From Trichopria drosophilae (lineage: Eukaryota; Arthropoda; Insecta; Hymenoptera; Diapriidae), in assembly GCA_030407085.1 (NCBI GenBank), contig CM059587.1:72467001-72531000 (forward strand): a DNA stretch of 64,000 nt, written 5' to 3'. The notes beneath the pieces were generated by a model. It did not search any database. It saw only the letters and a program-made list of their open reading frames with translations, and had not been told where the DNA came from. Made by a program: the position numbers and the translations under genes. Numbering within the stretch: the first letter of the stretch is position 1; every line of letters begins with the position of its first letter. Below are positions 12,156-23,824 of this stretch, piece after piece.

Positions 12156-12350
12156 AATATAAAATCTTTCTGTATCATTTATTAAAAAAACAAGGAATAT
12201 CACTAATAATTCGCTTTTGTATAATTCGCTTAATATATAATTATTAATATTAACAGAATATTGCGAAAAAATATTGCAAAATGAAAGTAAACTACCTTAT
12301 AGGGAGCTAGGTGGCGCTCAAGTTAAAAAATAATTTCGCAAGTGTTATGA
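12156..12350. repeat. Dispersed repeat C, copy 2 (block B inverted, then block A)
   Basis: Positions 12156-12193 are the exact reverse complement of 9537-9574. Positions 12280-12350 (GAGCTAGGTGGCGCTCAAGT) match 9413-9480 directly. This fits an element with block B at both ends and block A inside, with the two copies truncated on opposite sides. Confidence 0.7.
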
Positions 12351-12444
12351 GCGCACATCCAATCAAATGATAATATTTTTCTATTAACAAAAATATTGGT
12401 TTAAATATTCACAGTAGCGTGACATTTCCAAGAAACGGACGAAT

Positions 12445-12915
12445 GTAATAAATAGATTACACAGAACCACAAAAAAATTTGTTTCGATATCACTTGAATC
12501 AGAAATAGTGGATCTTATAGATTTTTTGCCGCTGAAAACGAATCCGTTATTCGAAGATATCTGATCAAAAAATTATTCAAAAATACACTTTTTGGCAATT
12601 TTAGGTTAGGATATGTGAAAAATCTGAAAGAATGAGTTAAATTCGACAAAGAATTCGTATTCAGCAACCAAAAATCTGTAAGATCCTCCACTTCTGATTC
12701 AGGTTGAGTAACAAAAGAATTTATGTGCGGTCTTGTGTTATTTTTTTCGAGAAGCACCTTCAGAGATTAATTATACTTAACGGATCTTAAAACCATGACG
12801 TGATGGGCCAAATCGAATAACGGATTCGTTTTCAGCGGCTAAAGATCCACTAGCTCTAATTCAAGTGATCTCGAAACAAATTTTTGTGTGGTACTGTGTT
12901 ATTAACGTTGAAAAA
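12445..12915. repeat. Foldback repeat: about 120-bp unit in three copies
   Basis: The unit at about 12450-12560 is the inverse of that at about 12810-12910; both contain GCTGAAAACGAATCCGTTAT in opposite orientation. A third, more diverged unit lies between them at 12640-12745 in the same orientation as the last. The outer pair can fold into a hairpin with arms of about 100 bp. Confidence 0.75.
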
Positions 12916-12956
12916 ATCTGGGTATACCATTTCTAACGTAAAATTACGGTCCAAAA

Positions 12957-13155
12957 AAGATATGTTCGATTATTTAACAACAAATCGGATTTTTTCACAC
13001 AAATTTTATTTGGGATCAACGATTACAAATAAAAATCGGATGAGGTGTTCAATACAGAGTGAACATTTTCCGATTTCGATGCAAAATTGTTGATCCGAAG
13101 TAAAAACTTGTGTAAAAAATCAAATTTTTTGTTAAACAATCGAACGTATCTTTCT
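12957..13155. repeat. Inverted repeat with about 85-bp arms
   Basis: The left arm 12957-13040 and right arm 13070-13155 are imperfect reverse complements. Both read GATAYGTTCGATT, TTTAACAA, ACACAA and GGATCAAC in order. It directly follows the foldback at 12445-12915. Confidence 0.75.
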
Positions 13156-13159
13156 TGAA

Positions 13160-14415
13160 TTGCATTTTTTTAAATTTTGAGTACAGAATCCGAAAATATG
13201 ATAAATTTGAAGTCAGAAATAGTATCCTCAGATTTTGGTCAACGTTTATAAGTTATCAGAATTCACAGTCGAAAAATACGAAAAAAAATCGCCCGTTTGG
13301 GACTTAATGGATTAAAGCATTGTGCACTATAGTTCTAGATATTGTCGGTTTTTTACATTCATAAATAGACATCAATCAGGTATCCGTCGCATACAGCTGC
13401 AGTCCGCTTTCTGGAAGATGTACCTACATGCGGATGTGCAATGGCGTAGGAAAAACTACGGGAAAACATATACAGCAGATTCAAACATCGATTCTGTTTG
13501 CAACATTCTGAATTAATAAGATACGTACTTCAAATAAATATTGATAACTTCATTTTGGATCGAGATGGCATCTAGCAATCCTTGAAGAAACTTCTATGCT
13601 TTCTACATCTTATATGTGAAAACTGCTGACACTTATAAGAAAATGTTAGTAAAAGTATATTTTTATATATGGTAAAATTTCCATACTTCTAATGGAATTT
13701 TGAAATTACTTTTTAGAGCATCCTACTGAATTCAGATATAATTGTTCGTATGTACATATTTAAAATAATGGTTTTTTGTTATAAAATTATCCAAAGAATT
13801 TTACTAAAATACCTTTTAATTTAAATGCCTTTTAAACCTAAGATTTTTTGCAATTTCTGAAATAAATTCATATCCCTCGTATATTCTGCTAAACGCAACA
13901 TTAAAAAGAGGTAAAATTAGATTTTATCACGTTTATTTAATATTCAGGTCCGAAGTAAAGGGGAGGAGCGTCAGTCGTTGCAGTTCTCCGCGAATGGGGT
14001 CCGGGTGTATGGGATAATTCAGTTAGGGATAAGTGGGAACGAGCTTACGATCGGCATATCCTTCTAGTCTTTAATGGTCGGGACAGCATATGACGTCAGA
14101 GTTGGTGAGCAGATTGTGCGATTTCCGATTTTCTATTACTTAATCAGATTTCTTCATTTTATCGAGGTGAATAATTTGAATCTTATTATTACTGCGGATT
14201 ATAATAATTACACCGAGTTAATTTTATATTACCATTTAAGTAACATTTTGGAGGTTACAGCCGTTTGATGAACGAAAGTAACCTCTAACTCTTATTCTTT
14301 TTCATTGCATTCGAATCTCCATTTTGGTCCCCATATTTGTAAAAATTAAAAATTCATAATTTGATAAAAGACTGTATTATATTGTAACTCGAAAATGAAC
14401 GTATTTTACCATTTA
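13160..14415. other. Intergenic DNA; small GC-richer block of unknown nature
   Basis: Positions 13960-14110 are notably less AT-rich than their surroundings (GGGGTCCGGGTGTATGGG and neighbours) but give no recognisable protein or RNA. The open frame 13322-13516 is also unassigned. Both could be fragments of dead elements. Confidence 0.4.
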
Positions 14416-14420
14416 ATCCG

Positions 14421-14930
14421 TTTTAAAAACTATGGCACTCACAGAATTTTGCTATCATATCACATTTCGGAGAAAAATTAAGTTAAATGTGTCAAAAATA
14501 GCGTTTTTGGCCACAATTCGGATTACTTTGTAACAGAAGAGAATTTATTTTTGATAAACGAAGTATCATTTCCGACATATTCTTTCTGCTGAAAACGATG
14601 GCGCTAGCGGAATTTTGCTATCAAGTCACACTTTGGAGAAAAATGATGTTAAATTTAACCACCTTCTTCTCCTACATGTGACGTCAAAGCAAAATTCTGC
14701 TAGCGCCACCGTTTTCATCGCAAAAAATATTTCAAAAATGATACTTTGCTTGTCAAAATTAAATTCCCCTTTGCTACAAAATAAACCGCAATATGGTCGA
14801 AAGCACTTTTACACATTTAACTACGTTTATATCCAAAATATGACGTGATAACAAAATTCTGCAAGCGTCACCGTGTTCAGGACGAAAAAATACTTCAGAA
14901 ATGATACTTCGCTTGTCAAAGGCAAAATCT
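14421..14930. repeat. Palindromic cluster of satellite-like units
   Basis: A unit containing CAGAATTTTGCTATCA and GGAGAAAAAT occurs at 14421-14492 and 14589-14655. Inverted versions (TGACGTCAAAGCAAAATTCT) occur at 14664-14720 and 14820-14885. The linker with AAATGATACTTYGCTTGTCA is likewise repeated at 14724 and 14884 and inverted near 14540. Confidence 0.75.
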
Positions 14931-14934
14931 GTGT

Positions 14935-15555
14935 CGGGCAGTGTTATTAGACCGACACATTCGATTTTTCTTAAATTCGATAATATTTTTCTACATTAAT
15001 TAATTGATTCAATGAACTAACTGTCAAATAAAATGTTCTTTGCAAATAATTGCAACGTATTTGATTCAAATCAGATCCGAATGTGACATCCAAAGCAGTG
15101 CTAAAAGATGCGAGAGTATGGAGCAGAATAGTTAAATTTTTAAAAAATTTAATTCTGCGTTGTAATTTTTCATCCAAATGACGTGAAATGAAATTCAAAG
15201 AAATCAGCCAGTTATTTCAAAGAACAAGTTTTTTTATCTTTTTCTTTCGAAAAAAAATACTGAATTTTTCCACCTTTCCTAGAAAAAATTTAAATTCTAA
15301 TTTAAAAAAAAAACAATACTGACTACAGCAAACGGTAATAATTGAGTATTTTTTCAGCTTTTTTTTCCAAAAATAAATCGGTTTACCCCATCTCCATCTG
15401 CGGCATAGATTAAGATAATTATTTTGAAGAGTACAACACTACATTGCAATATCTATCAGTTAAATGCAGTCAAACATCATAAAGCAATAAACAGATTGAG
15501 GCTGTACGCTTACAAATAATGTAACTTACAAATGAATGGTGTTATTGTGTAGAAG
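14935..15555. other. AT-rich DNA, no feature seen
   Basis: Nothing recognised apart from T/A runs and a chance open frame at 14971-15198. Confidence 0.4.
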
Positions 15556-15559
15556 TACA

Positions 15560-15788
15560 AAATAAACAAATAAAAAGGTCGGTTTTGTCCTACAATTTCA
15601 GGTGTTTTTTTTTCCTCGACGTTTCGAACACTTTGTGTTCATTTTCAAGAGGTTACTGCGATAATAGCAATTTCTGAACTAATAATACTCGTTAAGTCTT
15701 GAAAATGAACACGAAGTATTCGAAACGTCGAGAAAATTTTTCAAAACCTGAGATTGTAGGACAAAGCCGATCTTTTTATTTATTTATT
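15560..15788. repeat. Inverted repeat carrying hammerhead-like GAAACGTC motifs
   Basis: Arms 15560-15652 and 15697-15788 are near-complementary. Both carry GGTCGGTTTTGTCCTACAAT or its inverse. Each arm holds the core TGAAAATGAACAC, a short loop, then GTRTTCGAAACGTCGAG, one per strand. GAAACGTC is the 3' core box of hammerhead ribozymes in Penelope-like elements, but the 5' box CTGATGA is replaced by CTTGAAAATGA, so activity is unlikely. Confidence 0.75.
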
Positions 15789-15789
15789 T

Positions 15790-17225
15790 TTATAATGTTT
15801 TTTAATTTCTAAAGTTACAAGTTACCCAAAATAATTTTGATGTCTCCCGTTAAATTGTGTTATAACATTGAGATAATGTAATTATTCTCGAATAATCAGA
15901 ACATAATATCTGTGATTTAAGTAATCACTATTACGCATCTTCATATACCTTTTCAAAATTGATTTAAAGTAATAGAAATCGGATTGATATATTAGGTAAA
16001 AATCGATGTCGATCTAGAAGATACGTAATTATTAAGAAATTATTAAAAATGATTACGTATCTTTTGATGATAGATAATATATTATAATAATAGCTGGCGC
16101 ATAGATAACATAACTAATCAGATCGGTATTAATTACTGTTTATATTAACAGTTGACACTCACGTAATTTTTTAACACATCTGAAAAACCATCACATTTTT
16201 TGTGCCTCGTGTTAATTAAGTTGCTTTAATTTTTGAAATTATTATCATCTAAGATGTATGTTGTTGAAATTAAATTTAACTCCAAAGTAGATAAATCGAC
16301 AGAACCCGGTATCAATTTTCAGGAGGTATTTTTCATTTTCAGCACAAATAATCTACTTTAGCGATATTCAGGGTATTACTCTGACAAATATTATTAGTTT
16401 TTTAAATTGTTATTATTGATAATACACATTCTATGATATCATATTAAATTATTTCGAAAATTTATTAAACAAAAAAATCTATTAAACAATAATAAAATGT
16501 CTTAAGAAATTTTAAATGCTTTTGGCGAAAAATTCTATTTTTCTAGTGTTTTCTCTTCTGAAACTAGGAACTTGTGTTCTGAGAGCATTCAACCGACAAT
16601 TGAAAAATACCAGATTTAACTCTCGACGTGTGGAAGGTGGAAAAATAAAAAAAAATAATAATAAAAACTCGTCATAAATATTTTTCAAGGTCATGTTAAT
16701 TTATTATTCCAGAATGTTCGTAGTACTTTTGAGTGGCACAAAACAAGTTACTGAAGAGAAACCGCTGAAAAAATAAGAATGTTACAAACATTCCATCCAG
16801 ATTGTTCAACAAACGCATTTCCAATTGAAATTTACTCTTGTACAGTAGAATGCGTCAACATAATCCTCGAGGTTGTAAATAAAATTTCTTATTCTTGTAA
16901 AAGTTATTAGATCAATACTCTGAGTAACCCATCACCCATCATCCAGTGTACTATTAAGAAATATTCAAGTCCTATTCACTTGAAACAGAATTGTCTGAAT
17001 TACTATGCAAACCAATAGTAATTATTACTTCCCTTTTATGTAACATTGGATACTATACAGAATACAGACATTACGTGTTGTATTTTTCCGTAATACATTT
17101 TTGACTAATTTTTTGTCCAAAATCCAAGGTCACATCTGACAATCAAAGAGTTATCCAGATGGATACTACTTTTCGGTCCACTATGAAGGATATACGAAGA
17201 TTTTTCAGTCTCTTACCTTTTTTGC
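15790..17225. other. AT-rich DNA with one small hairpin
   Basis: AGATACGTAAT at about 16018 and ATTACGTATCT at about 16050 form a short stem. Nothing else was recognised. Confidence 0.45.
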
Positions 17226-17229
17226 TAAG

Positions 17230-17320
17230 ATCCCGAGCAGAAATTTGTTCAGGCCTTGATCAGGGTGTAACGCTTTTGATCAGACCCTGATCAGGGTCGT
17301 AATAAATTTCTACTCGGGAT
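17230..17320. mobile_element. Very short palindromic MITE-like element
   Basis: Ends ATCCCGAGCAGAAATTT and, inverted, ATCCCGAGTAGAAATTT enclose a core with two TGATCAGGGT motifs in a 91-bp hairpin. It has no coding capacity. Confidence 0.65.
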
Positions 17321-17561
17321 GATATTTCATATTCAAGTTTTTATCAATATTGTTTATTTTAAAACAATATATAAATATTTCGCCCGAGAAATGGAATAAT
17401 TTCTTAAACATTTGTTATGTGACATTATAGTATTATGTATATAGTAGTAATATGTATATAGTAATAAAATAGAATGTGCTTTGCGTGTAAATTTTAAAAC
17501 CAAACAACCATCACTAGTGCAATTTAAATAACTAGTGAATTGTCTAGTAATATTGCTCAAT

Positions 17562-18247
17562 ATCAAAATAGAAGTTGAAAAAATATTGAAAGGTACACAT
17601 ATCTTACTATTTTGCAAGGTCTCTCTTCAAGATTCCGAGATCAAAATTGAGTTTCAGCCAGAAGGCATTCCAATACGGAGTTTAACTTGAACAAAATTGT
17701 CAAAAAATTTGGAAATATTTAATCTTCTTAATTTTTTCGAGCTGTTAAAATATTGTAAACCCATACTTAACATTATTAGAATATTAGGTTTCTATTGAAA
17801 CTATAAACAAAGGTAATCAAAATATTTAAATTTTAAGAACAAATTTTAGTTTTGTACCATACTTCATTGTAACTACTGCAAAATGGTCTCGTTAATGATA
17901 ATTTATTTGAAAATGTGTAACTCACAGTTTTCGAGTTAGTGAAATTTTCATTGGGGATGAAATTTTGAGGTACGATCATGTGGAGTATGAAACTTAATTT
18001 TGTTCTTCAAATTCAAATATTTTCACCACCTTAGTCCATAGCTTCAATAGAATCCAAATGGTATTCTAGTATCTCCAAAAAAATGAGAAGAATAGAGGTA
18101 TCCCAATTTGATTGCAATTTTTTTCAAGTTTGGCACCATATTGGAATTCCTTACGAATGAAAATCAATCTTGACTTTTGAATCTTGAGGAGCGATCTTTA
18201 AATTAGTAGGATATGTATGTTTCATTTTTTCAACTTCGATTTTGATT
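17562..18247. repeat. Long inverted repeat, about 690 bp with about 330-bp arms
   Basis: Outer arms share GAAGTTGAAAAAAT, TCAAGATTC, GGAATTCCAATATGG-type and TTTCTATTGAAACTA-type blocks in opposite orientation and in the same order, spaced through both arms. Divergence between arms is considerable. If transcribed, it would give a long hairpin RNA. Confidence 0.7.
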
Positions 18248-18607
18248 CGAAATACTGGATTCAAATTTAAGCAAAAAAGTGGGTTAGTAGATTAAGAGAA
18301 TTCAATTCGAACATCAGTCTTGTAACCAAATTGGTCGCGAATATTGTCAATCTGTAGTTAAGTTTACAAAATTGCTGCGTCATTTTTGTTTCCAAAATAT
18401 TCTACGCCTTACGCTTCCGGCTACTGTGGGCAGTTTTAGGTTTTTTGTAGCTACATGAAGTGATTAAATAAGGGTAAACACATAAAAAAAATATAACTTT
18501 CTCTTATAACTGAAAACACATAAAAGGTTACTAAATTATTTCGTTAATATTATATGTATTCGGGAAAAGAAAAGATAATTAATTTTTCTTAAACTATAAA
18601 AATGTAC

Positions 18608-18943
18608 TGTTAGAAATGTTCGGACAATTCTGATACCTTCATGTTACTGGAATAACATAAATTTACTAAAACCTGTAACCGACAGACAGACCAGTTATGC
18701 AGCACTATCGGAAAATTACGAAATTTGTAAAAGATATATATATGAATATAAATCGGCGAGCGAAGGTGAAATTAGTTTAGTTTGTCGTCACCAGGGGCAG
18801 TCGCCACGTTTTAAACCTTACAAGCGGCGTTCGCGATTCCTGTTATACAAGTTGGATTTTGAATCAATCATAAGGCATTTCATAGCCTAGCTTCGAAGCA
18901 TTTCATATCCGAAATAAAATCATTATGAACCTAATACGTCTGA
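18608..18943 (+). mobile_element. Candidate solo LTR
   Basis: GTAC occurs on both sides (18604-18607 and 18944-18947), as a 4-bp target duplication would. Inside lie a TATA-like TATAAAT (18747-18753), a GC-richer stretch after it and AATAAA (18913-18918), the order expected for U3-R-U5. The left end is TGTTAG, but the right end TCTGA lacks the usual CA. It could also be a coincidence in unrelated DNA. Confidence 0.35.
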
Positions 18944-18949
18944 GTACAT

Positions 18950-21900
18950 TTACAATATGTGAATAATATTTCATTATATGCTACAAATTGATGTGCTTGC
19001 GTTGGTTCAATAAATTTGGTATATTTTATAGAATTTATTTATGTAATTAACAACAAATCAATTTAAATTACTAAGCATTTACGTATATAACTATATCAAA
19101 CATGTTGATAAATTATTTAATGAAGCCAACTTGTTTTATTCACTTCACATATTTCTGTTACTGCAACTAAAAATCACTACATTTTGTTTTAGAAAATTAT
19201 TAAACAGTGTCTGGAATAGTTGTGATGGACAAAAAATTCTATATTTGTATGAGAAAATATTTTTGAGTGCTGTTATAAATACTCTTGAAATTTGATGTTA
19301 TATCCAAAAAGTACCTTAAATGATTGGTCGTATTCATAATCTGTTATTCAAACAAAAGTTGTAGTCTTATTGTTTGAAATTTATTACTAAAAAGAGTTCT
19401 TTTTGGTCATTCTCTGTACAGAATTATTTTATTTATTACAGAGAAACCAAAGGTTTACATCAAATATTGCATTTTTATGTCTAATATTCATCAATACATT
19501 TTACCGATGATTTGGAAATTATAACCTATATTTGCAAAATCAGTTGCAATATACATTTTCATCACTACATGAAGAATTCGCAACAAAATGCAAGCCTCAA
19601 CATCATTCTTAATGGCAAACAGATTGCCGACGCTTTGAATTAGTGTACAATACTATATCCCCTCATTCCTTGCGAGCGGATTTATTTCTTTTGAAACAGT
19701 GTTTAAAACCTTCATTCTAGAACTACAACGGTTCAATTTCCGGGTATTGGAACATGAAATTTCGATTATACTAGAAATTACACATGCATTTATTGCATAT
19801 AATTTAAACATACTTGCCATATCAAATTTTCGTTACTCAATTTCCTACATCCTAGTCGTATTATATTTAAAATTATTCTGATAGTGAAATTTTCACCGAA
19901 ATTTTTGTAGAGAAAATGGACCAATAGTTCATACTCATATCAAGTGCCGTAGTTTTGTTTATTATACGTCTTTTTGTTGTCCGCCTGATCGATATTTATG
20001 TAAACGTTGTGCGACTCTACTTACAGTTTAGTGCGCCATCTAGCGGTCCTTGAACAAAGTTCAAACTACAAACTCTATAATTCAATACTTTTTAAAATTA
20101 TCCATTCAATCTGGGGATTTCCGCTCCAATAAACTCATCCTGTTCACAAAATTACACGCCTGTCGTGATATATATCATACACTGATGTATTTTTGAATTT
20201 GGAATAATATACACTATAAATGAAAAAAAGACTACTACTAAAAGGCACATCTTTAAAATGTAAAAAATATATCTGAAAGCTATATTTAAATGTTAATATA
20301 CTACATTCTCAGAAAACGTTGACTATAGATACGTTTTTAATGTAAATCTATTACAGATATTTAAAATATATCATTAAATTTCATGAAGGTGACACCAACT
20401 GCTAATAGTTAGGGAGAATATCTAAAGATATAAATTTTTCTTAAAGACAAGCATGATGTATAATACTTATAAAAAACATATAATACACATAAAGTATTCA
20501 ATATAACATGCATCTTCATTAATTGACGGCAAATATTTACTGAAGATATTTCTATACCGAGAAAGAAATTCAGAACCGCTGACTCCCAACGCTCCTAGCG
20601 GCAATCAACATTACTTCATGGACAGAGTTATATTTTTTAGAGAATATCTGTATTTCATAAGATATCTATTCAATAGAAATCTTTTAGATATTCATCTCTT
20701 CAAGTAATTGTTTATAAAAGTCATAATAATCCCTATTCTTATATTTGAATGACAAACTGGTCCTATTTTAAAATCTTGTTTACGATTTGTCGATAGCCTT
20801 TAAACGAGATGAATAGATATCCCCTTGACTACAAATGGTTCATTGTCAAATCTCGTAGACAATATTTTATGGGTCATTGTTGCTATTCACTTCATCCACC
20901 CCCACATCGCTCTGACTTTTACCCCATACTTTTCCCCGACAGATGAAGTACATTTCAAATTACGTCTACCTCAAAATTTGTCATGCCGCAGAATAGAATC
21001 GAGCAGTACAGTAATTTATTTGGAGTTTCAAGTATCTATGAAGCTCATTACTCCCATTCCTTTGTAACTTTCTGTTTTATAAAACTTTTAAAAAGTCTAC
21101 TTAAATACTTGATGAAATCAAGTGTACTAAATATGATTTCCTTCGTGCAGTATATGTATATAAATCGTATTTGTAAATGTGTATATAATAAATAGGTTCG
21201 ATTCGTTGTTTTAAGTCATGAATTTTGGGTACCATTTCAAAGATTTTACCAGTAAACAAAATAAACGAAAAGGATCAATTTTAAATAGACTCATAGTTAA
21301 TTCCTGCAATATAACTTTATTTACGTTACTTTATATAATTATTACTGCATCGATATTCCGAATGGCCGCAACACATCAATTCTTAGGTCTAATGAAACAA
21401 AATCTATATTAAAATAGTAGAGGATAAAAGAGCAGTTTCTTTTGATAATCGCTATAACTCGGACACTAATTGAGGGATCAATAACTTCAACTTCTTTTAA
21501 GAATTCTAAACGGAATGGCTTTTGAATAGATCTATATTTTGCCCCATATAGTGGTAAAACCACTGTCATCGTCTCGTCACTGATTTGTTGTATATTGTAC
21601 AGAGCGAGTTATCCAAATTTTTGGGATGCGATGATAGTATCAACCTGCATTATGGCCATCATAGTAACTTACCATAATCTAGATATACAATGAACATAAT
21701 GTCCTTTCCATGTTAGGATAGGAAATATATATTTTTTCTACTCCAGTTTGCTCTTATGACATTCTAAAAAGGGGACAAACTTGGAGAATTACTTTCAAAC
21801 TAATCTAAGAAATGCCTACTTATAGAAATAACGATGAAACTAAAACTCAGCCAATTTAGTTATTATTTTGTTATTATCTGTTGTTGTTTTGATTACAGTT

Positions 21901-22525
21901 CAGTTTTACTTTCAGGAATATGTTTCTAGTAATTACGATTGATATCGCGTTTCACTGGATGATTCAAGAACAGCAGAAATGTTGTATGATCTCAAAAAGT
22001 CTTTAACCATAGTAGACATTTCAACTCATCATTATATATTTTGTTTAAAATAAAAAAAAATCGTGTCGATCAAATTACACGAGATTGATTCTGGTACGAT
22101 CCAACAGTTTGATAGTTTCTTCCCTGGATAATAGATGACGTCTCTTATTGTTTCTTGTCGCATCAAACCGACCAAACGATTCTGTTTGCACACCAATAGG
22201 AGTTCAAACCTCAATGTTGCCAAGTTTTATAGTTATTACATTTGTAGTTATGACATTTTGAAAAAACATCGAGGGGTACTCAAAACTTTTACCAGTACAA
22301 AAGTTTAACCGGCTTTGAATTCTCTGAAGTCGAACTAATTTATTCCTTTTCGTTTCATTTAGCTACTTTCTGACTTAAGTAGCGCATGGGAAACTAGCAT
22401 TGATACATAATGACATAATCAGCTGATTGTATAACCTACAAATGTAGTAGTATATTTCGACCAGAGTCTTAGTAATTAAGTCGCGATGGACATGCTATTA
22501 TAATCATAACAATATCATGTTAAGA
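18950..22525. other. AT-rich DNA with no recognised gene
   Basis: Short open frames (for example 20825-21067 and 21342-21569) show no domain and no splice support. A CTAGCGG/GCGCCATCTAG block at about 20035 resembles block A of repeat C. No other repeat pair was detected. Confidence 0.4.
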
Positions 22526-22530
22526 GAATA

Positions 22531-22660
22531 CACTGTAAAAACGAAATCACTCAAAATGTCTCATTTCAATAGAATGAGACGACAAAGGATCTTGAAATAA
22601 GACACTTTGGTGTTTCTCATTTAAAATGAGACACTTTGAGACATGGTGTTTTTACGTTGC
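22531..22660. mobile_element. Short MITE-like element with GTAAAAAC ends
   Basis: The left end CTGTAAAAACGAAATCACTC and the inverted right end GTAAAAACACCATGTCTCAAA are similar, and GTCTCATTT/AAATGAGAC recur inside. It is about 130 bp and abuts the next MITE by a few bases. Confidence 0.55.
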
Positions 22661-22664
22661 ATTA

Positions 22665-22968
22665 TCATCCTTAATAGCACACTTTATTCCATTCATATTC
22701 CTGTAATATTCCAAAGTAATATTCTATCCATATTCCAGGAACACTTAAATGCCCAACGTTCGAAATATTCCGTTAGAATATATCTGGAACATTCCTTTGG
22801 AATATTCTAACAAAATTTATATTGTTTATAATATTTCTAATGCAGAATATTTCAATGTCGCTGGAATATTCCAAACGTAGGATATTTCAATGTTCCTGAA
22901 TATGGATAGAATACTACTTTGGAATATTCCTGAAATATGGATGGAATAAAGTGTGCTATTGGGGATGA
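22665..22968. mobile_element. MITE with TA target-site duplication
   Basis: The ends TCATCCTTAATAGCACACTT and, inverted, TCATCCCCAATAGCACACTT continue into TATTCCAT with few mismatches. TA flanks both sides (22663-22664, 22969-22970). The 304-bp body is nearly palindromic and rich in GGAATATTCC motifs. TA duplication and long TIRs suggest a non-autonomous Tc1/mariner-type element. Confidence 0.8.
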
Positions 22969-23329
22969 TATCTTTGCCTGTTAAAGTAGGTCTCGTTTTA
23001 TCCGAGTGGAGTATGCATTACTGGTTCAAATTTATATCACCTACTGAATGAGCAATTATTAAAGTCATTCCGAGTATATACTAAACTTAGGATGTTTATT
23101 TCCATCCGAACTATTTAACCAGTTCAATTTATAGTCTAAAGGACTTTTGGTATAAAACCATCAAAGGTTTCTATCGAAATATTCTAACCTTTCCTCATAC
23201 TTGCAAGAAACAAGAAGACAATTGTCTTCGATATCTGTTTCCATCATTTTTTCATCCTACCAATTACATAATTTTACGTTAATTTCGTAAACACATGTCA
23301 CTGTTTACGTATACATATTGTACTGACAT

Positions 23330-23820
23330 TGACGTCAAGCAAATGTAATGGTTACCTTGTCGAGCATCTTGCAGAATGGAACATTTCGGTAAAAAAAATC
23401 GACGGCTCGTTTCGAAAAACTTCCCCTGACGTGCAATGTAACGAACCCCAACGAAAAAGACGTACCTATATATATATATATATATATACAAGCGCCAGCT
23501 GCTCACGAATTTCACCCCGTAGACGTCGTCGAAACTCCAGGGTAGTTCCTCCACCAAAAGACGTCGAACTCCTGGCATCCATCTGGCGTGTGCGTGATCT
23601 CCCTGAATTATCCAGTCATCGTGCAATGTCAAGGATCACGTCCCACGCATTGTTGCGCCCCGTCTCATTCGAATCGTACTTATTCGGCAATTCCCGCCGC
23701 GGAAATCGAGCGTTGACTTCCTATGCAATTTCGCTCCTACTCAAACCGGAAGTCGCGGTATTTGCGCCGTTTACGCGGTCGTTATCGCGGCAGCGCCTCG
23801 TGCCAATATGAAATACGTCA
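23330..23820. promoter_or_regulatory. GC/CpG-rich island 1
   Basis: An abrupt rise in G+C and CpG relative to flanks, with GCCGCGG, ACGTCG and CGGAAGTCGCGG stretches. Overlapping open frames of 160 (plus) and 117 (minus) codons exist but match nothing I recognise, and both cross a (TA)n tract. It could be a promoter, an exon of an unrecognised gene, or an inserted GC-rich fragment. Confidence 0.4.
23467..23488. repeat. (TA)n microsatellite
   Basis: About 11 TA dinucleotides inside CpG-rich island 1. The YIYIYI tract in the open frames over it is a product of this repeat. Confidence 0.9.
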
Positions 23821-23824
23821 GACG

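Noticed and set aside
23279..23811. Minus-strand frame with DDWIIQGDHAHARWMPGV as a transposase or enzyme fragment
   Set aside because: It superficially recalls the QDGAPAH region of mariner transposases, but spacing and catalytic context are absent and a TA repeat interrupts it.
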